From Bog-756 sp963727075 (lineage in GTDB: Bacteria > Actinomycetota > Acidimicrobiia > Acidimicrobiales > RAAP-2): DNA of 64,000 bases. The position numbers and the translations under genes are program-made. Where the stretch lies: positions 2,294,001-2,358,000 of the forward strand of contig CAVSET010000006.1 in the NCBI GenBank assembly GCA_963727075.1, in the 5' to 3' direction. How positions within the stretch are numbered: the stretch's first letter is position 1; every line of letters begins with the position of its first letter. Positions 9,143 to 20,141 of the stretch are shown here, piece by piece. The notes beneath the pieces were generated by a model that was not told the DNA's origin, ran no database searches, and worked only from the letters and a program-made list of their open reading frames with translations.

Positions 9143-9631
9143 ATGAACGGTTGCGGGCGTGTCGTCGTCGGACTGGTACTCGTCGCCGCGGCCACCGCGT
9201 GCAGTAGCGGGCCGTCAACGAGCACCGGCACCTCCACCTCCACCTCGTCCTCCCGCCCCCCATCGGCGACCTCGACGACTTCGATCGCCGCGCCGACGAG
9301 CCCGACCGAGCCTCTGGCCGTGAATGTCACAGTCCGCCCCGAGCCGGTCGGTGCCGGAACGCCGGTCACGTTCACCGTCGCGATCCGGGGTCCGGGCACC
9401 CTCGATTCCGAAGGCGTCCAGTTCGGCGACGGCGGAACCTCTGGGGCAAACGCCGGGATGATCAAGTGCGGGGACACCGCCCGGGTCGACCACACCGGCA
9501 CCTACACGCACTCGTATTCGACGCCGGGGACCTATCACTTCAGTGACGATGTTCAGGTCCTCGGTCCCCCACCTGCCTGCACGCATGAGGATCGAACCGC
9601 GACCGCCACTGTCATCGTGACCTCTCCTTAG
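9143..9631 (+). CDS. Secreted lipoprotein with PKD-like domain
   Basis: Predicted lipoprotein. The N-terminus has a short charged region, the hydrophobic stretch VVVGLVLVAAAT and a lipobox ATAC at about residue 19, followed by a long Ser/Thr linker. Residues about 55-160 look like an immunoglobulin/PKD-type domain (PVTFTVAIRGPG, GVQFGDGGTSG, TYTHSYSTPGTYHF). The ATG at 9143 is chosen because it places the signal sequence correctly; the frame is open further upstream but lacks a signal there. The function is unknown, possibly surface binding. No close operon partner. Confidence 0.7.
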   Translation: MNGCGRVVVGLVLVAAATACSSGPSTSTGTSTSTSSSRPPSATSTTSIAAPTSPTEPLAVNVTVRPEPVGAGTPVTFTVAIRGPGTLDSEGVQFGDGGTSGANAGMIKCGDTARVDHTGTYTHSYSTPGTYHFSDDVQVLGPPPACTHEDRTATATVIVTSP

Positions 9632-9719
9632 CGTCCGCTCCTCGGACGGAAGGGTCATCTCGGCCCCGGAGGCCTCGCGTGTCGTCGGTACCTTCTCGCG
9701 CCGGCGGCCCTCGATCGTG

Positions 9720-10679
9720 TCAGGACGGGCGAGCCGACCGCCCGTCCGCCGAGCGTCGGCGGGCCACCTCGAAGCAGGCGATGGCGCCGGCTGTCGAGAC
9801 GTTGAGCGACGACAGCGTGCCGTGCTGGGGCAGGCCGGCCAGCACATCGCAGCGCTTGCGGGTGAGAGCGGCCAGCCCGACGTCCTCGGACCCCAGGACG
9901 AGTGCCACCGGCTGGTCCCCCAGAGGCAGCTCGTAGAAGGACTGCCGGGCCTCCCCGACCATGCCGATCGTCCACACTCCCCGGTCCGAGAGCTGCCTGA
10001 GGGCGGTCGGGATGCCGGCCACCAGAGCGATGGACAGGTACTCGATGGCTCCGGCGGCCACCTTGGCCACCGTCGGCGACAGATGGGCCGATCGGTGACG
10101 GGGCAGCACGACACCGGTCACCCCGGCGCACTCCGCGCTGCGGAGCAGGGCGCCGACATTGTGGGGATCGCTGATGCCGTCGAGGACCAGCAAGAACGGC
10201 AGTTGGTCCCGACCCGAGGACCTGCACAGCGTGTCGAGCGGTGTCTCCTCGATCGGGCGGGCCAGCGCCACCACTCCCTGGGAGCTGTCGGTCCGCGCCA
10301 CCGAGTCGAGCCGACGCCGTGACACGTACTCGATGCGCACCCGTCGTTTCGAGGCCAGGGCCTCGATGTCGTCGAGGACGGCCGAGGCCTCCATGCCCTC
10401 GGCCATGAGCAGCGACCGCACCGAGCGGCGGTTGGCCCGAAGCAGCTCGCGCACCGCCTGACGACCCTCGACCTGATCGCCCCCGAGGCCGTGGGAACCC
10501 GATCGACGGCCGGCGTCCCGGGGAGCCGGGCGCCCAGCGTTGCCGTCCTGCCGGCGGGTGGGGGCGGAGCCGGCTCGAACACCCCGTCGGCCACCCCCGC
10601 CTGGGCCGCGGCCCCGGTCGTCGCGGTGGCCACGGCCGCGATCGCTGGCGCGACCGGACCCGCGCTTCCCCGTCGTCAA
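9720..10679 (-). CDS. rlmB: 23S rRNA (guanosine-2'-O-)-methyltransferase, TrmH/RlmB family
   Basis: SPOUT-class methyltransferase that 2'-O-methylates rRNA with SAM. A basic Arg/Gly-rich N-terminal tail (about 60 residues) is followed by the substrate-binding domain starting at EGRQAVRELLRANRR. The SPOUT fold has LVLDGISDPHNVGALLRSAE (motif 1), LVLGSEDVGLAALTRKRCD (motif 2) and GTLSSLNVSTAGAIACFE (motif 3, knot). The TTG at 10679 overlaps the ispF stop (TTGA) and gives the usual 319-residue length, so it is the most likely start. In many actinobacteria cysS sits between ispF and rlmB; here they are directly joined. Confidence 0.88.
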   Translation of the reverse strand: MTTGKRGSGRASDRGRGHRDDRGRGPGGGGRRGVRAGSAPTRRQDGNAGRPAPRDAGRRSGSHGLGGDQVEGRQAVRELLRANRRSVRSLLMAEGMEASAVLDDIEALASKRRVRIEYVSRRRLDSVARTDSSQGVVALARPIEETPLDTLCRSSGRDQLPFLLVLDGISDPHNVGALLRSAECAGVTGVVLPRHRSAHLSPTVAKVAAGAIEYLSIALVAGIPTALRQLSDRGVWTIGMVGEARQSFYELPLGDQPVALVLGSEDVGLAALTRKRCDVLAGLPQHGTLSSLNVSTAGAIACFEVARRRSADGRSARPS

Positions 10680-11191
10680 CCCGGCTCCTCGGCCGGTACC
10701 GGGCCGAGGAGCACCACGGCCCAACAGGCGATCCCTTCGGCCCGGCCCAGGGCGCCGAGACCTTCGGCACGCGTGGCCTTGACGTTGGCTGGAGCGCCCA
10801 GCACGGCCCCCAATCGGTCGGACATGAGTTCCACGTGCGGAGCCAGCCGGGGCCGCTCGGCCACCACTGTGCAGTCGGCGTTGACCGGGGCCCATCCGGC
10901 CTCGGCGGCCAGCTCGACCATGCGTCCCAGGATGACCAGGCTGTCGGCGTTGCGCCACCGCGGGTCGGTGTCGGGCGCGTGCCGGCCCAGATCACCGAGA
11001 CCGGCCGCTCCGAGCACGGCATCGGCCACGGCGTGAGCCACGGCGTCGGCGTCGCTGTGGCCGTCGAGACCTTGGGCACCTGCGCCGGTGATCGTGACCC
11101 CGCCGAGCACGAGCGCCCGTCCGACCTGGTCCGAGAACCGGTGGACATCGAGACCATGACCGATGCGGAACGGGACGCCGCCACCATTCAT
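10676..11191 (-). CDS. ispF: 2-C-methyl-D-erythritol 2,4-cyclodiphosphate synthase
   Basis: Fifth step of the non-mevalonate isoprenoid pathway, cyclising the CDP-ME 2-phosphate product. The 171-residue protein has the zinc ligands in RIGHGLDVHRF (D and H), the loop GLDGHSDADAVAHAVADA, the conserved NADCTVVAERPRL and the end NVKATRAEGLGALGRAEGI. Its ATG overlaps the stop of ispD (ATGA at 11188-11191), indicating translational coupling. No ispE is present in the window. Confidence 0.95.
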   Translation of the reverse strand: MNGGGVPFRIGHGLDVHRFSDQVGRALVLGGVTITGAGAQGLDGHSDADAVAHAVADAVLGAAGLGDLGRHAPDTDPRWRNADSLVILGRMVELAAEAGWAPVNADCTVVAERPRLAPHVELMSDRLGAVLGAPANVKATRAEGLGALGRAEGIACWAVVLLGPVPAEEPG

Positions 11192-11850
11192 CGGGTCGCT
11201 CCCATGAGAGCCTCGGCCAGCGGGAGGTCCTCGGGCCGGGTGAGCTTCAGGTTGAACGGATCGCCGGCCACCGTGCAGACCGTGGCCCCCAGGCGCTCGA
11301 GCAACCCGGCATCGTCGGTGGCATCCGCCGCACCGCGATGGGCGGCCCGCAGGGTGGCCGCCACGAAAGCCTGCGGTGTCTGCACCAGGACGAGTCCGTC
11401 CCGATCCAGGGTCGAGCACACCATGCCGCCGGCGGTCCGCTTCAGCGTGTCGGTGATCGGCACCACCGGGATCGCTCCCTCCGCTCGCCCGGTCCGCACC
11501 GCCTCGACCACGGCGGCGAAGATCGAAGGCGTGGCCAGTGGGCGCACGGCGTCATGGACGACGATGACGTCCGCCTCGTCGGGCACGGCGGCCAGCCCGG
11601 CCCGCACCGAGTCGGCCCGCGTCGCGCCGCCGGCGACCACCCGGTCCGCCCGGGCGGCCGGATCGGGCGGAGCACTGTCCGCCTCCCGAGGATCTCGGGA
11701 CAGGTCGGGGACGACCAGCACCACGCCGTCGGAGACGGCCCGGGCCGACGCCACCGACCACGAGACCACCGGCCTACCGGCCAGCTCGAGAAACTGCTTC
11801 GGACCCCCGAACCGGCGGCCGGACCCGCCCGCCACCACCACGGTCCACAC
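11188..11850 (-). CDS. ispD: 2-C-methyl-D-erythritol 4-phosphate cytidylyltransferase
   Basis: Transfers CMP from CTP to methylerythritol phosphate. The N-terminal nucleotide-binding loop VVVAGGSGRRFGGPKQFLEL is clear, followed by ADVIVVHDAVRPLATPSIF (metal-binding region), VPITDTLKR and LVQTPQAFVAATLRAAH. The GTG at 11850 starts the protein directly at the first strand and gives 220 residues, a normal length. It precedes ispF with a 4-bp overlap and follows carD after 14 bp. Confidence 0.95.
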   Translation of the reverse strand: MWTVVVAGGSGRRFGGPKQFLELAGRPVVSWSVASARAVSDGVVLVVPDLSRDPREADSAPPDPAARADRVVAGGATRADSVRAGLAAVPDEADVIVVHDAVRPLATPSIFAAVVEAVRTGRAEGAIPVVPITDTLKRTAGGMVCSTLDRDGLVLVQTPQAFVAATLRAAHRGAADATDDAGLLERLGATVCTVAGDPFNLKLTRPEDLPLAEALMGATR

Positions 11851-11864
11851 GGACCCCGCTGGGC

Positions 11865-12344
11865 TCAGGGCAACGCCTCGTTGAGCCGCACCTCGGCGGT
11901 CTCCTCGTCCACGCCCAGGGCGAAGGTGAGCTCGGACACCAGGATCTGGCGGGCCCGGCTGAGCATGCGCTTCTCCCCGGCGGAGAGGCCCTTGTCCTTG
12001 TCGCGGATGGAGAGGTTCCGGACCACCTCGGCCACCTGGTAGATGTCGCCGGACCGCAACTTCTCGGAGTGGTTCTTGTAGCGACGCGACCAGTTGGTCG
12101 GCATCCGGGCTTCCTTCTTGCGAAGGACGGCGAAGACCTCTTCGACCTCTTCGTCGTTGATCACCTCCCGCAGGCCGACCCCATCGGTGTTGTCGGCGGG
12201 GACCATCAGGGTGAGGTCGCCATAGGCCAGGCGCAGCACCAGGTATTCCTGCTTCTTCCCGAACGCCTCTTTCGTCTCTCGCCGCTCGACGACCGCCGCG
12301 CCATGATGCGGATAGACGACCTTGTCACCGATGTCGAACACCAT
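11865..12344 (-). CDS. carD: CarD-family transcriptional regulator
   Basis: RNA polymerase-binding protein that stabilises open promoter complexes, mainly at rRNA and housekeeping promoters. Residues 1-60 form the Tudor-like RNAP-interaction domain (FDIGDKVVYPHHGAAVVERR, EYLVLRLAYGDLTLMVP). The C-terminal helical DNA-binding domain contains NWSRRYKNHSEKLRSGD, with the conserved Trp that probes the minor groove, and LSAGEKRMLSRARQILVSEL. The length of 159 residues is typical. The AGGAGG site sits only one base from ATG 12344, so GTG at 12341 may be the real start. Located upstream of ispD as in other actinobacteria. Confidence 0.95.
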   Translation of the reverse strand: MVFDIGDKVVYPHHGAAVVERRETKEAFGKKQEYLVLRLAYGDLTLMVPADNTDGVGLREVINDEEVEEVFAVLRKKEARMPTNWSRRYKNHSEKLRSGDIYQVAEVVRNLSIRDKDKGLSAGEKRMLSRARQILVSELTFALGVDEETAEVRLNEALP

Positions 12345-12482
12345 TCCTCCTGGTGTGGCGGGCAGGCCCCGGGCTGATGGGCTACATCGGGACCGCGAAA
12401 GGGAGCACGCAATGGTACACGGTGCCGGCACCCCGCCGTCCTCGGCCCCCACCGGAGGAGGAAGGACCGCCCGGCGCCGGCG

Positions 12483-13574
12483 CTACTGGTAGCGCTCGAA
12501 GATCCCGGCCTCGGCCAGGCGGGCCAGTCCGTCCTTGACCGAGTGGGCGCGCGCCTGGCCCACGCCCTCCACCTGTTCGAGCTCGCCCAGGGAGGCCCGC
12601 ATGATCTGCTGCAGGTTGACGAACCTGTCGACGATCCGCTCGATGATGGCGTCCGAAAAGCGGGGCAGCCGGTAGAGGAGGCGGTACCCCCGGGGTTCGA
12701 CACCCGACTCGCTGTCGTGGAACGACCCGGGCAGACCGAGGATCTGCGCCACCCGGCTGGCGTCGCCCAACTCGTCCGAGGTCAGACGGGCGAGCTCCTC
12801 GACCACCTGGTCGACCAGCGCGACACGGTGGGCCCCCCGGCTGGGCGGCCGTCGACAGTAGTCCCGCACCACCAGGTTCAAGGTGGTGTCCACGCCGTCC
12901 ATGAGCTCGGCCGACTGCATCCCGACCAGGCGTCCGTCCTCACCCAGCTCGACCAGGTAGCCGTCCACCTCCTCGGCGATGCGGAGGAGCATCTCGGCGG
13001 CCTGGACCACGCCGACCACATCACCCACCGACACGGTGTCCTCCACCTCCAGCATGGACAGCCCGCTCAGCGCCACGTCGAACCGGTTGCGGAACCGTTG
13101 CATGGTGGCCAGGGCCTGGTCGGTGCGGTCGTGCAGCCACCCGGTGGGCTGGACGGTGTGCTTCTGGTCGTTGCGGTACACGGCGATGACCGACATGGCC
13201 GCCGACACCGACAGCACCGGCACATCGATGGATCGGGCCACCCGCTCGGCGGTGCGGTGCCGGGTGCCCGTCTCCGAGGTCGGGATGCTGGCCTTCGGCA
13301 TCAGGTGGACATTGGCCCGGGCGATCCGGGAGGCGTCGGCGGCGAGGATGATGGCGCCGTCCATCTTGGCCAGCTCGGAGATCCGTTGCGGGCTGAACTC
13401 GGCGTCGAGAAGGAAGCCCCCCGAGCAGATGGACAGGACGTTCGGGTCGTCGCCCACCACGACCAGGGCGCCACGCTTGGCCCGGAGGATGCGGTCGAGT
13501 CCGTCGCGAAGGGGCTGACCGGGAGCGGCCATGGCCAGGGCGTCACTGAGCGGCGAGCTCTGACGGGTGGTCAC
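12483..13574 (-). CDS. disA: DNA integrity scanning diadenylate cyclase DisA
   Basis: Makes the second messenger c-di-AMP from two ATP and scans DNA for branched intermediates. Residues about 20-150 are the DAC domain, with KMDGAIILAADASRI (DGA motif) and ETGTRHRTAERVA (the RHR nucleotide-binding motif). A helical linker follows, and residues about 290-363 form the tandem HhH DNA-binding domain (ASLGELEQVEGVGQARAHSV). The GTG at 13574 is chosen over the long upstream frame, which belongs to radA. RadA, its known physical partner in other bacteria, is encoded 88 bp upstream on the same strand. Confidence 0.95.
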   Translation of the reverse strand: MTTRQSSPLSDALAMAAPGQPLRDGLDRILRAKRGALVVVGDDPNVLSICSGGFLLDAEFSPQRISELAKMDGAIILAADASRIARANVHLMPKASIPTSETGTRHRTAERVARSIDVPVLSVSAAMSVIAVYRNDQKHTVQPTGWLHDRTDQALATMQRFRNRFDVALSGLSMLEVEDTVSVGDVVGVVQAAEMLLRIAEEVDGYLVELGEDGRLVGMQSAELMDGVDTTLNLVVRDYCRRPPSRGAHRVALVDQVVEELARLTSDELGDASRVAQILGLPGSFHDSESGVEPRGYRLLYRLPRFSDAIIERIVDRFVNLQQIMRASLGELEQVEGVGQARAHSVKDGLARLAEAGIFERYQ

Positions 13575-13662
13575 AGACGAATGGTAGCGGTCGACAGATG
13601 GTCGGTATCCGAGGAAAGGGCGGTGACCGGGACTGTTGCCGCCGCCCACCTGCGCTACTCGC

Positions 13663-15114
13663 CTACCCGACGTCAGACGGTCGGGGTCCCTCCGTTCCGG
13701 AGGGCAGGCGGGGTCGGGCCATTGGTGCTCGGGAGGCGGGAGCGGAGCAGAGCTCGGCCACCGCCTGGGCCACCGTCTCGGCCCGGACCAGCTCGATTCC
13801 CGGTGGTCCCTCGGGCGACGACGCCGGGACGACGACGCGGTCGAATCCCAAACGGGCCGCTCCTCGAGCCGGCGGGGCAGGTTGGTGACCTGACGCACCT
13901 CGCCGGACAGCCCGATCTCCCCCACCGCCGCCAGGTTGGCGGGCAGGGCCGCCCCGGTGGTGGCCGACGCCACGGCCAGGGCCACGGCCAGGTCGGCCGC
14001 GGGCTCGGTGACCCGGATGCCCCCGGCCACCGAGGCGAAGACGTCCATGGACAGCACCGGCAGGCCGACGTGGCGAACCAGGACGGCCAGGGTCATGACC
14101 AGGCGGCCAGCGTCGAGGCCCACCACCGAGCGCCTGGCCTGCGCCTGGCCCATCGGGGTGACGAGGGCCTGCAGCTCGACCGCCAGCGTGCGCCGACCCT
14201 GCAGGGCGGGCAGCACCACCCCTCCGCTCACCCCGGTCAGCCGGTCGCCGAGGAGGAGACGCCGCGGGTCGTCGACCCGGTCGAGTCCCCGGTCGCCCAT
14301 CTCGAACAGGCCCAGCTCGCCGGTCGGCCCGAACCGGTGCTTGACGGCCGAGAGGAGCCGGAGGGCATGGTGGCGGTCCCCCTCGAAGCTCAGCACCGTG
14401 TCCACCATGTGCTCGAGCGTCCGGGGCCCGGCCAGCGACCCGTCCTTGGTCACGTGGCCGACCAGCACCATGCCCACCTGGCGGGACTTGGCCAGGCCCA
14501 CCAGCCGGTCGGCGCACTGGCGCACCTGGGTCACGCTGCCCGGCGCCCCGGATGGCCGGGCCTCGCCGGAGGCGGTGGGGCAGGCCGCCATGGCCTGGAT
14601 GGAGTCGATGACCACGAGATCCGGCTCGGCGGCCACCACGGCGCCCGCCGCCGTCTCCACGTCCGTGGTGGACAGGATCAGCAGCCCGGGTGGGACCGGT
14701 CCGAGACGCTCGGCCCGCAGCCTGACCTGGTGGGCCGACTCCTCGGCCGAGACCAGGAGCACTTCGTGCCCCAAGGCGGCTCGGGCGGCCAGCACCTGGA
14801 GCAACAACGTGGACTTGCCGATCCCCGGCTCGCCGCCGAGGAGGGTGACCGAGCCCGGGACCAGCCCACCCGACAGCACCCGGTCGAACTCGTCCACGCC
14901 GGTCGGGCAGGGCCCTGGCCTCGGCCACCTCGACCGAAGCCAGGGAAACGGGCATGGAACCGAGTCCGAGGGCGTCGACCGCCTGCACCAGGGGGCCGAG
15001 CGTGGTCTCTTCCACCAGCGTGTTCCACTCGCCGCAGGTCGGGCAGCGCCCAGCCCAACGAGCCGTTGTCCCTCCGCAGTCGATGCAGCGGTGGCGCCTC
15101 GCCGCCTTGGCCAT
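13663..15114 (-). CDS. radA: DNA repair protein RadA (two frameshifts)
   Basis: RecA-like ATPase with a C-terminal Lon-like domain that helps branch migration in recombination repair. Visible in order: the N-terminal C4 zinc finger (CIDCGG then CPTCGEW), Walker A GGEPGIGKSTLLLQVLA, Walker B DLVVIDSIQAM, the RadA motif as KHRFG (usually KNRFG), and the Lon-like part (VFASVAGGIRVTEPAADLAV, GEIGLSGEVRQV). Single-base shifts near 14908 and 13865 split it into three frames; all conserved segments are present once joined, so I regard it as one functional gene with consensus errors. The ATG at 15114 starts with basic residues directly before the zinc finger. Confidence 0.88.
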   Translation of the reverse strand: MAKAARRHRCIDCGGTTARWAGRCPTCGEWNTLVEETTLGPLVQAVDALGLGSMPVSLASVEVAEARALPDRRGRVRPGAVGWAGPGLGHPPRRRAGDRQVHVVAPGAGRPSRLGARSAPGLGRGVGPPGQAAGRASRTGPTRAADPVHHGRGDGGGRRGGRRAGSRGHRLHPGHGGLPHRLRRGPAIRGAGQRDPGAPVRRPAGGPGQVPPGGHGAGRPRDQGRVAGRAPDARAHGGHGAELRGGPPPCPPAPLGRQAPVRADRRAGPVRDGRPGTRPGRRPAASPPRRPADRGERRGGAARPAGSAHAGGRAAGPRHPDGPGAGQALGGGPRRWPPGHDPGRPGSPRRPAGAVHGRLRLGGRGHPGHRARGRPGRGPGRGVGHHRGGPARQPGGGGGDRAVRRGASGHQPAPPARGAARLGFDRVVVPASSPEGPPGIELVRAETVAQAVAELCSAPASRAPMARPRLPSGTEGPRPSDVG

Positions 15115-15189
15115 GGCCGAATAGTACGGAACGGGTGTGCCGCGCCCGCACCATGGACCCACCGGGGGCGGGCCGGGGAGCGGGTGGAG

Positions 15190-17742
<2,553 letters not shown>

Positions 17743-17871
17743 TCCACCGCCTCCATCCGCGGTCAGCTACTGAGAGCGAGTCTACAGGCGCCGGTACACC
17801 CCGCACCCGCACCTTTCCTGCCTGAATCCAATGTCCCGGTCATCGGCATCCTGGCCTATCGTCTGTAGGAA

Positions 17872-18849
17872 GTGAACGCCGTAGAGCTCCTCGGGCTTCC
17901 CGCACTCGAAGATCAGCTGATGCAGCTCGAGCCCCTGCTCGTCGAGTCCGTGGTCACGGGTGACGCCTTCCTCGACGAGGTCACCACCCATCTGCTGGCC
18001 GCCGGGGGCAAGCGACTGCGGCCCGTCCTCGCCCTCGCCGCGGCGACCTCGGGGACCAGGACGGCGTCACGGGAGGACCTGCTCGGGGCCACCGCCGTCG
18101 AACTCGTCCATCTGGCGTCGCTCTACCACGACGACGTCATGGACGAGGCCACGGTGCGTCGCAACGTGGAGAGCGTCAATGCCCGTTTCGGCAACCTGGT
18201 GGCCATCGTGGCTGGCGACTTCCTGCTGGCCCGGTCGGCGGAGATCGCGGCCGGACTGGGCACCGAGATCGCCGGGCTGCTGGCGGCCACGCTGGGTGAG
18301 CTGTGCCGGGGGCAGGTGGCCGAGGTGCAGGCCGCGTTCCAGGTGACCCGGAGCCAGGACGCGTACGCCGACGCCATCGCCGGCAAGACGGCGGCGCTCA
18401 TGTCCACGTCGTGCCGGATCGGCGCGCTCACCGGTGGTCTGCCCCGCCACCACGTCGAGGCGGTGACCTCGTTCGGCCGTTATTTCGGCATGATCTTCCA
18501 GGTGCGCGACGACATCCTCGACATCATCGGGACCGAAGCCGAGCTGGGCAAACCGGCCGGGCAGGACCTGGCCGAGGGCATCTACACCCTGCCGGTGCTG
18601 CTGGCCCTGGCCGATCCGGAGGTCGGCCCCGAGCTGCGGCCGCTGCTCGGCCAGCCCCTCGGCCAGCCCGAACGGGACAAGGCACGCTCGATCGTGGCCG
18701 AGTCCGGAGCGATCGGCGGATCCGCCCTGGTGGCCAGGCAGTACGCCGACCTGGCCGCCGGCGTCGCCGGCTCGAGCCCCTCGACCCAGCTGGCCGACGG
18801 CTTCGCCCATCTGGCCCACTCGCTGGTCGACGACCTGCCCACCGGCTGA
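17872..18849 (+). CDS. Polyprenyl diphosphate synthase (trans-isoprenyl, class I)
   Basis: Extends allylic diphosphates with isopentenyl diphosphate, probably to the long chain used for menaquinone. The 325-residue all-helical protein carries GGKRLRPVLALAAA, the first Asp-rich motif HDDVMDEATVRR, GDFLLARSAE, IAGKTAALMSTSCRIG and the second Asp-rich motif FQVRDDILDIIGTEAELGKP. The residues before the first DDxxD are small, compatible with long-chain products. The GTG at 17872 has AGGA just upstream. It is divergent from clpC. Three 19-bp repeats begin exactly at its stop codon. Confidence 0.92.
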   Translation: MNAVELLGLPALEDQLMQLEPLLVESVVTGDAFLDEVTTHLLAAGGKRLRPVLALAAATSGTRTASREDLLGATAVELVHLASLYHDDVMDEATVRRNVESVNARFGNLVAIVAGDFLLARSAEIAAGLGTEIAGLLAATLGELCRGQVAEVQAAFQVTRSQDAYADAIAGKTAALMSTSCRIGALTGGLPRHHVEAVTSFGRYFGMIFQVRDDILDIIGTEAELGKPAGQDLAEGIYTLPVLLALADPEVGPELRPLLGQPLGQPERDKARSIVAESGAIGGSALVARQYADLAAGVAGSSPSTQLADGFAHLAHSLVDDLPTG

Positions 18850-18910
18850 CGTCCTGTCGACCGACTGACGTCCTGTCGACCGAGTGACGTCCTGTCGACC
18901 GACTGACGTC
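18847..18910. repeat. Three tandem 19-bp repeats starting at a stop codon
   Basis: Unit TGACGTCCTGTCGACCGAC occurs at 18847-18865, 18866-18884 (one mismatch at the last base) and 18885-18903, followed by the first 7 bases of a fourth copy. The first TGA is the stop codon of the prenyl synthase gene. The units contain GTCGAC and TGACGTCA-like short palindromes. They lie between two convergent genes. Confidence 0.9.
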
Positions 18911-18927
18911 AGGGCCGTCGGGCCTGG

Positions 18928-19374
18928 TCAGGCCGAGGTCGCCGTACCGGTCGAGCCGAGGTCGCCGGTCGAGGCGCTGGTCGGCGTGGTGGCCGACGAG
19001 CTCTTGGCCGGCGGTGCGCTCACGTGGCACTTGGCCTCGATGGCGGCGGCCCGCTTGGCCAACCGCGCCTTGAACGCCGCGCTCTCCATGCGGGTGATCC
19101 GCCTCTTGATGCGGTCGGCCCGCTTGGTGTTCCCGTTCTGCTGGGCCCTGGCCTCGGCCGCGTTGAGCTTGGGCAGCCCGGCGGCGATGCTCGCCTCGAC
19201 CGACGAGATGCGGCTCAGCATCTTCGGGGCTCGGGCACAGTTGTGGTGGTGCGAACCCTTGTGGGCCGGGGTGGTCGGGGCCGCACCGGCGACCCCGGCG
19301 GTGCCGAGCGCCACCGTGGCGACAGCCAACGACCCGATCATCAGCTTCTTCGCGGTCGGAATCAACGAGGTCAT
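18928..19374 (-). CDS. Secreted helical protein of unknown function
   Basis: The 148-residue product has a clear signal peptide (KKLMIGSLAVATVALG, cleavage after AGVAGAA near residue 32). The mature part starts with a His-rich stretch GSHHHNC and continues with amphipathic helices rich in Ala, Arg and Lys (LPKLNAAEARAQQNGN, RADRIKRRITRMESAAFKAR), ending in a Ser/Thr/Pro tail. Two cysteines (about residues 46 and 115) could form a disulfide. I do not recognise a family. It is convergent with the prenyl synthase, separated by the 19-bp repeats. Confidence 0.65.
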   Translation of the reverse strand: MTSLIPTAKKLMIGSLAVATVALGTAGVAGAAPTTPAHKGSHHHNCARAPKMLSRISSVEASIAAGLPKLNAAEARAQQNGNTKRADRIKRRITRMESAAFKARLAKRAAAIEAKCHVSAPPAKSSSATTPTSASTGDLGSTGTATSA

Positions 19375-19530
19375 GGGTGCCCACCTTCCGGTCGGGTCGG
19401 CTGGTCCGGACCCGGGTCACGCTACGGCCGGGCCGTGTGCGTTCCGTGATGTCGATGTTAGGAGGTCATGAAGACCCGGACGGCGCGGATAGAAGTTGTC
19501 ATAGTGAATGCCAACTGTTAGGCTCGACCG

Positions 19531-19698
19531 ATGGTCCATGACCCGGCGCCCGGGCAGGACCGCCCACCGCCGGCGCAGGTCTCCGGCTTCGGGCGCCTCG
19601 CTCCCCACCCCGGTAGCGTCCTCCGCGGCATGGACCATCCCGAGGTCGCCCCGTCCGTGAGCGACCGCCGGCCGTCGGACCCGGACGGAGGCGGGTGA
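19531..19698 (+). CDS. Possible small ORF before SRPBCC gene
   Basis: A 55-residue Pro/Gly/Asp-rich reading frame from ATG 19531 whose TGA overlaps the GTG start of the SRPBCC gene (GTGA at 19695-19698). The overlap and absence of another gene in this 150-bp stretch make it worth listing. Composition is low complexity, there is no recognisable domain and no good ribosome binding site, so it may be only a leader region. Confidence 0.25.
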   Translation: MVHDPAPGQDRPPPAQVSGFGRLAPHPGSVLRGMDHPEVAPSVSDRRPSDPDGGG

Positions 19699-20141
19699 CC
19701 GCACGGCGGGGGAGCATCCGCCACCACGTGCGCCTGGCGGCGGCGGCTGACACCGTGTGGGCGTTGCTGGGCGACCCGGCTCGCCTGGGCGAGTGGTTCC
19801 CCGGTATCGAGTCGTGCACGGTCGACGGCGATCAGCGCATCGTGACCACTGGCGCCGGTCTGCCCATGCCCGAGCAGCTCCTGACCGTCGACCCCGTCCT
19901 GCGCCGGTTGCAGTACCGGATCACCGCCCCGCTGTTCCGGGAGCACCTCGGCACCATCGATGTCATCGACCTGGACGACGGAACCTGTCTGGTGGTCTAC
20001 GGCACCGATGCCGAGCCGGCGGCGTTGGCCCTGGTCATCGGGGGTGCCGCCCGGGCCGCACTGGCCCGGTTGCCCTCGGTCGTGGGCGGCGGGGACGCCG
20101 GCGTCGGGAGCGCGGCCGGCCGGGCGTCGGGGTGCCGTTGA
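19695..20141 (+). CDS. SRPBCC-family (polyketide cyclase/START-like) protein
   Basis: A 148-residue START-like fold protein that would bind a hydrophobic ligand. The N-terminal strand IRHHVRLAAAADTVWALLGDPARLGEWFPGI, given here in parts, is the SRPBCC hallmark, followed by strand-rich RRLQYRITAPLFREHLGTI and DGTCLVVYGTDAE and a C-terminal long helix. The GTG at 19695 is chosen from the fold start. The sulfatase ATG follows its stop codon without any gap, suggesting an operon and possibly a shared lipid or sterol substrate; that link is inference. Confidence 0.8.
   Translation: MTARRGSIRHHVRLAAAADTVWALLGDPARLGEWFPGIESCTVDGDQRIVTTGAGLPMPEQLLTVDPVLRRLQYRITAPLFREHLGTIDVIDLDDGTCLVVYGTDAEPAALALVIGGAARAALARLPSVVGGGDAGVGSAAGRASGCR

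Noticed and set aside
19468..19521. 17-codon frame after AGGAGGTC upstream of the SRPBCC gene
   Set aside because: Spacing of the AGGAGG to ATG is only two bases and the peptide has no feature; too weak to call.
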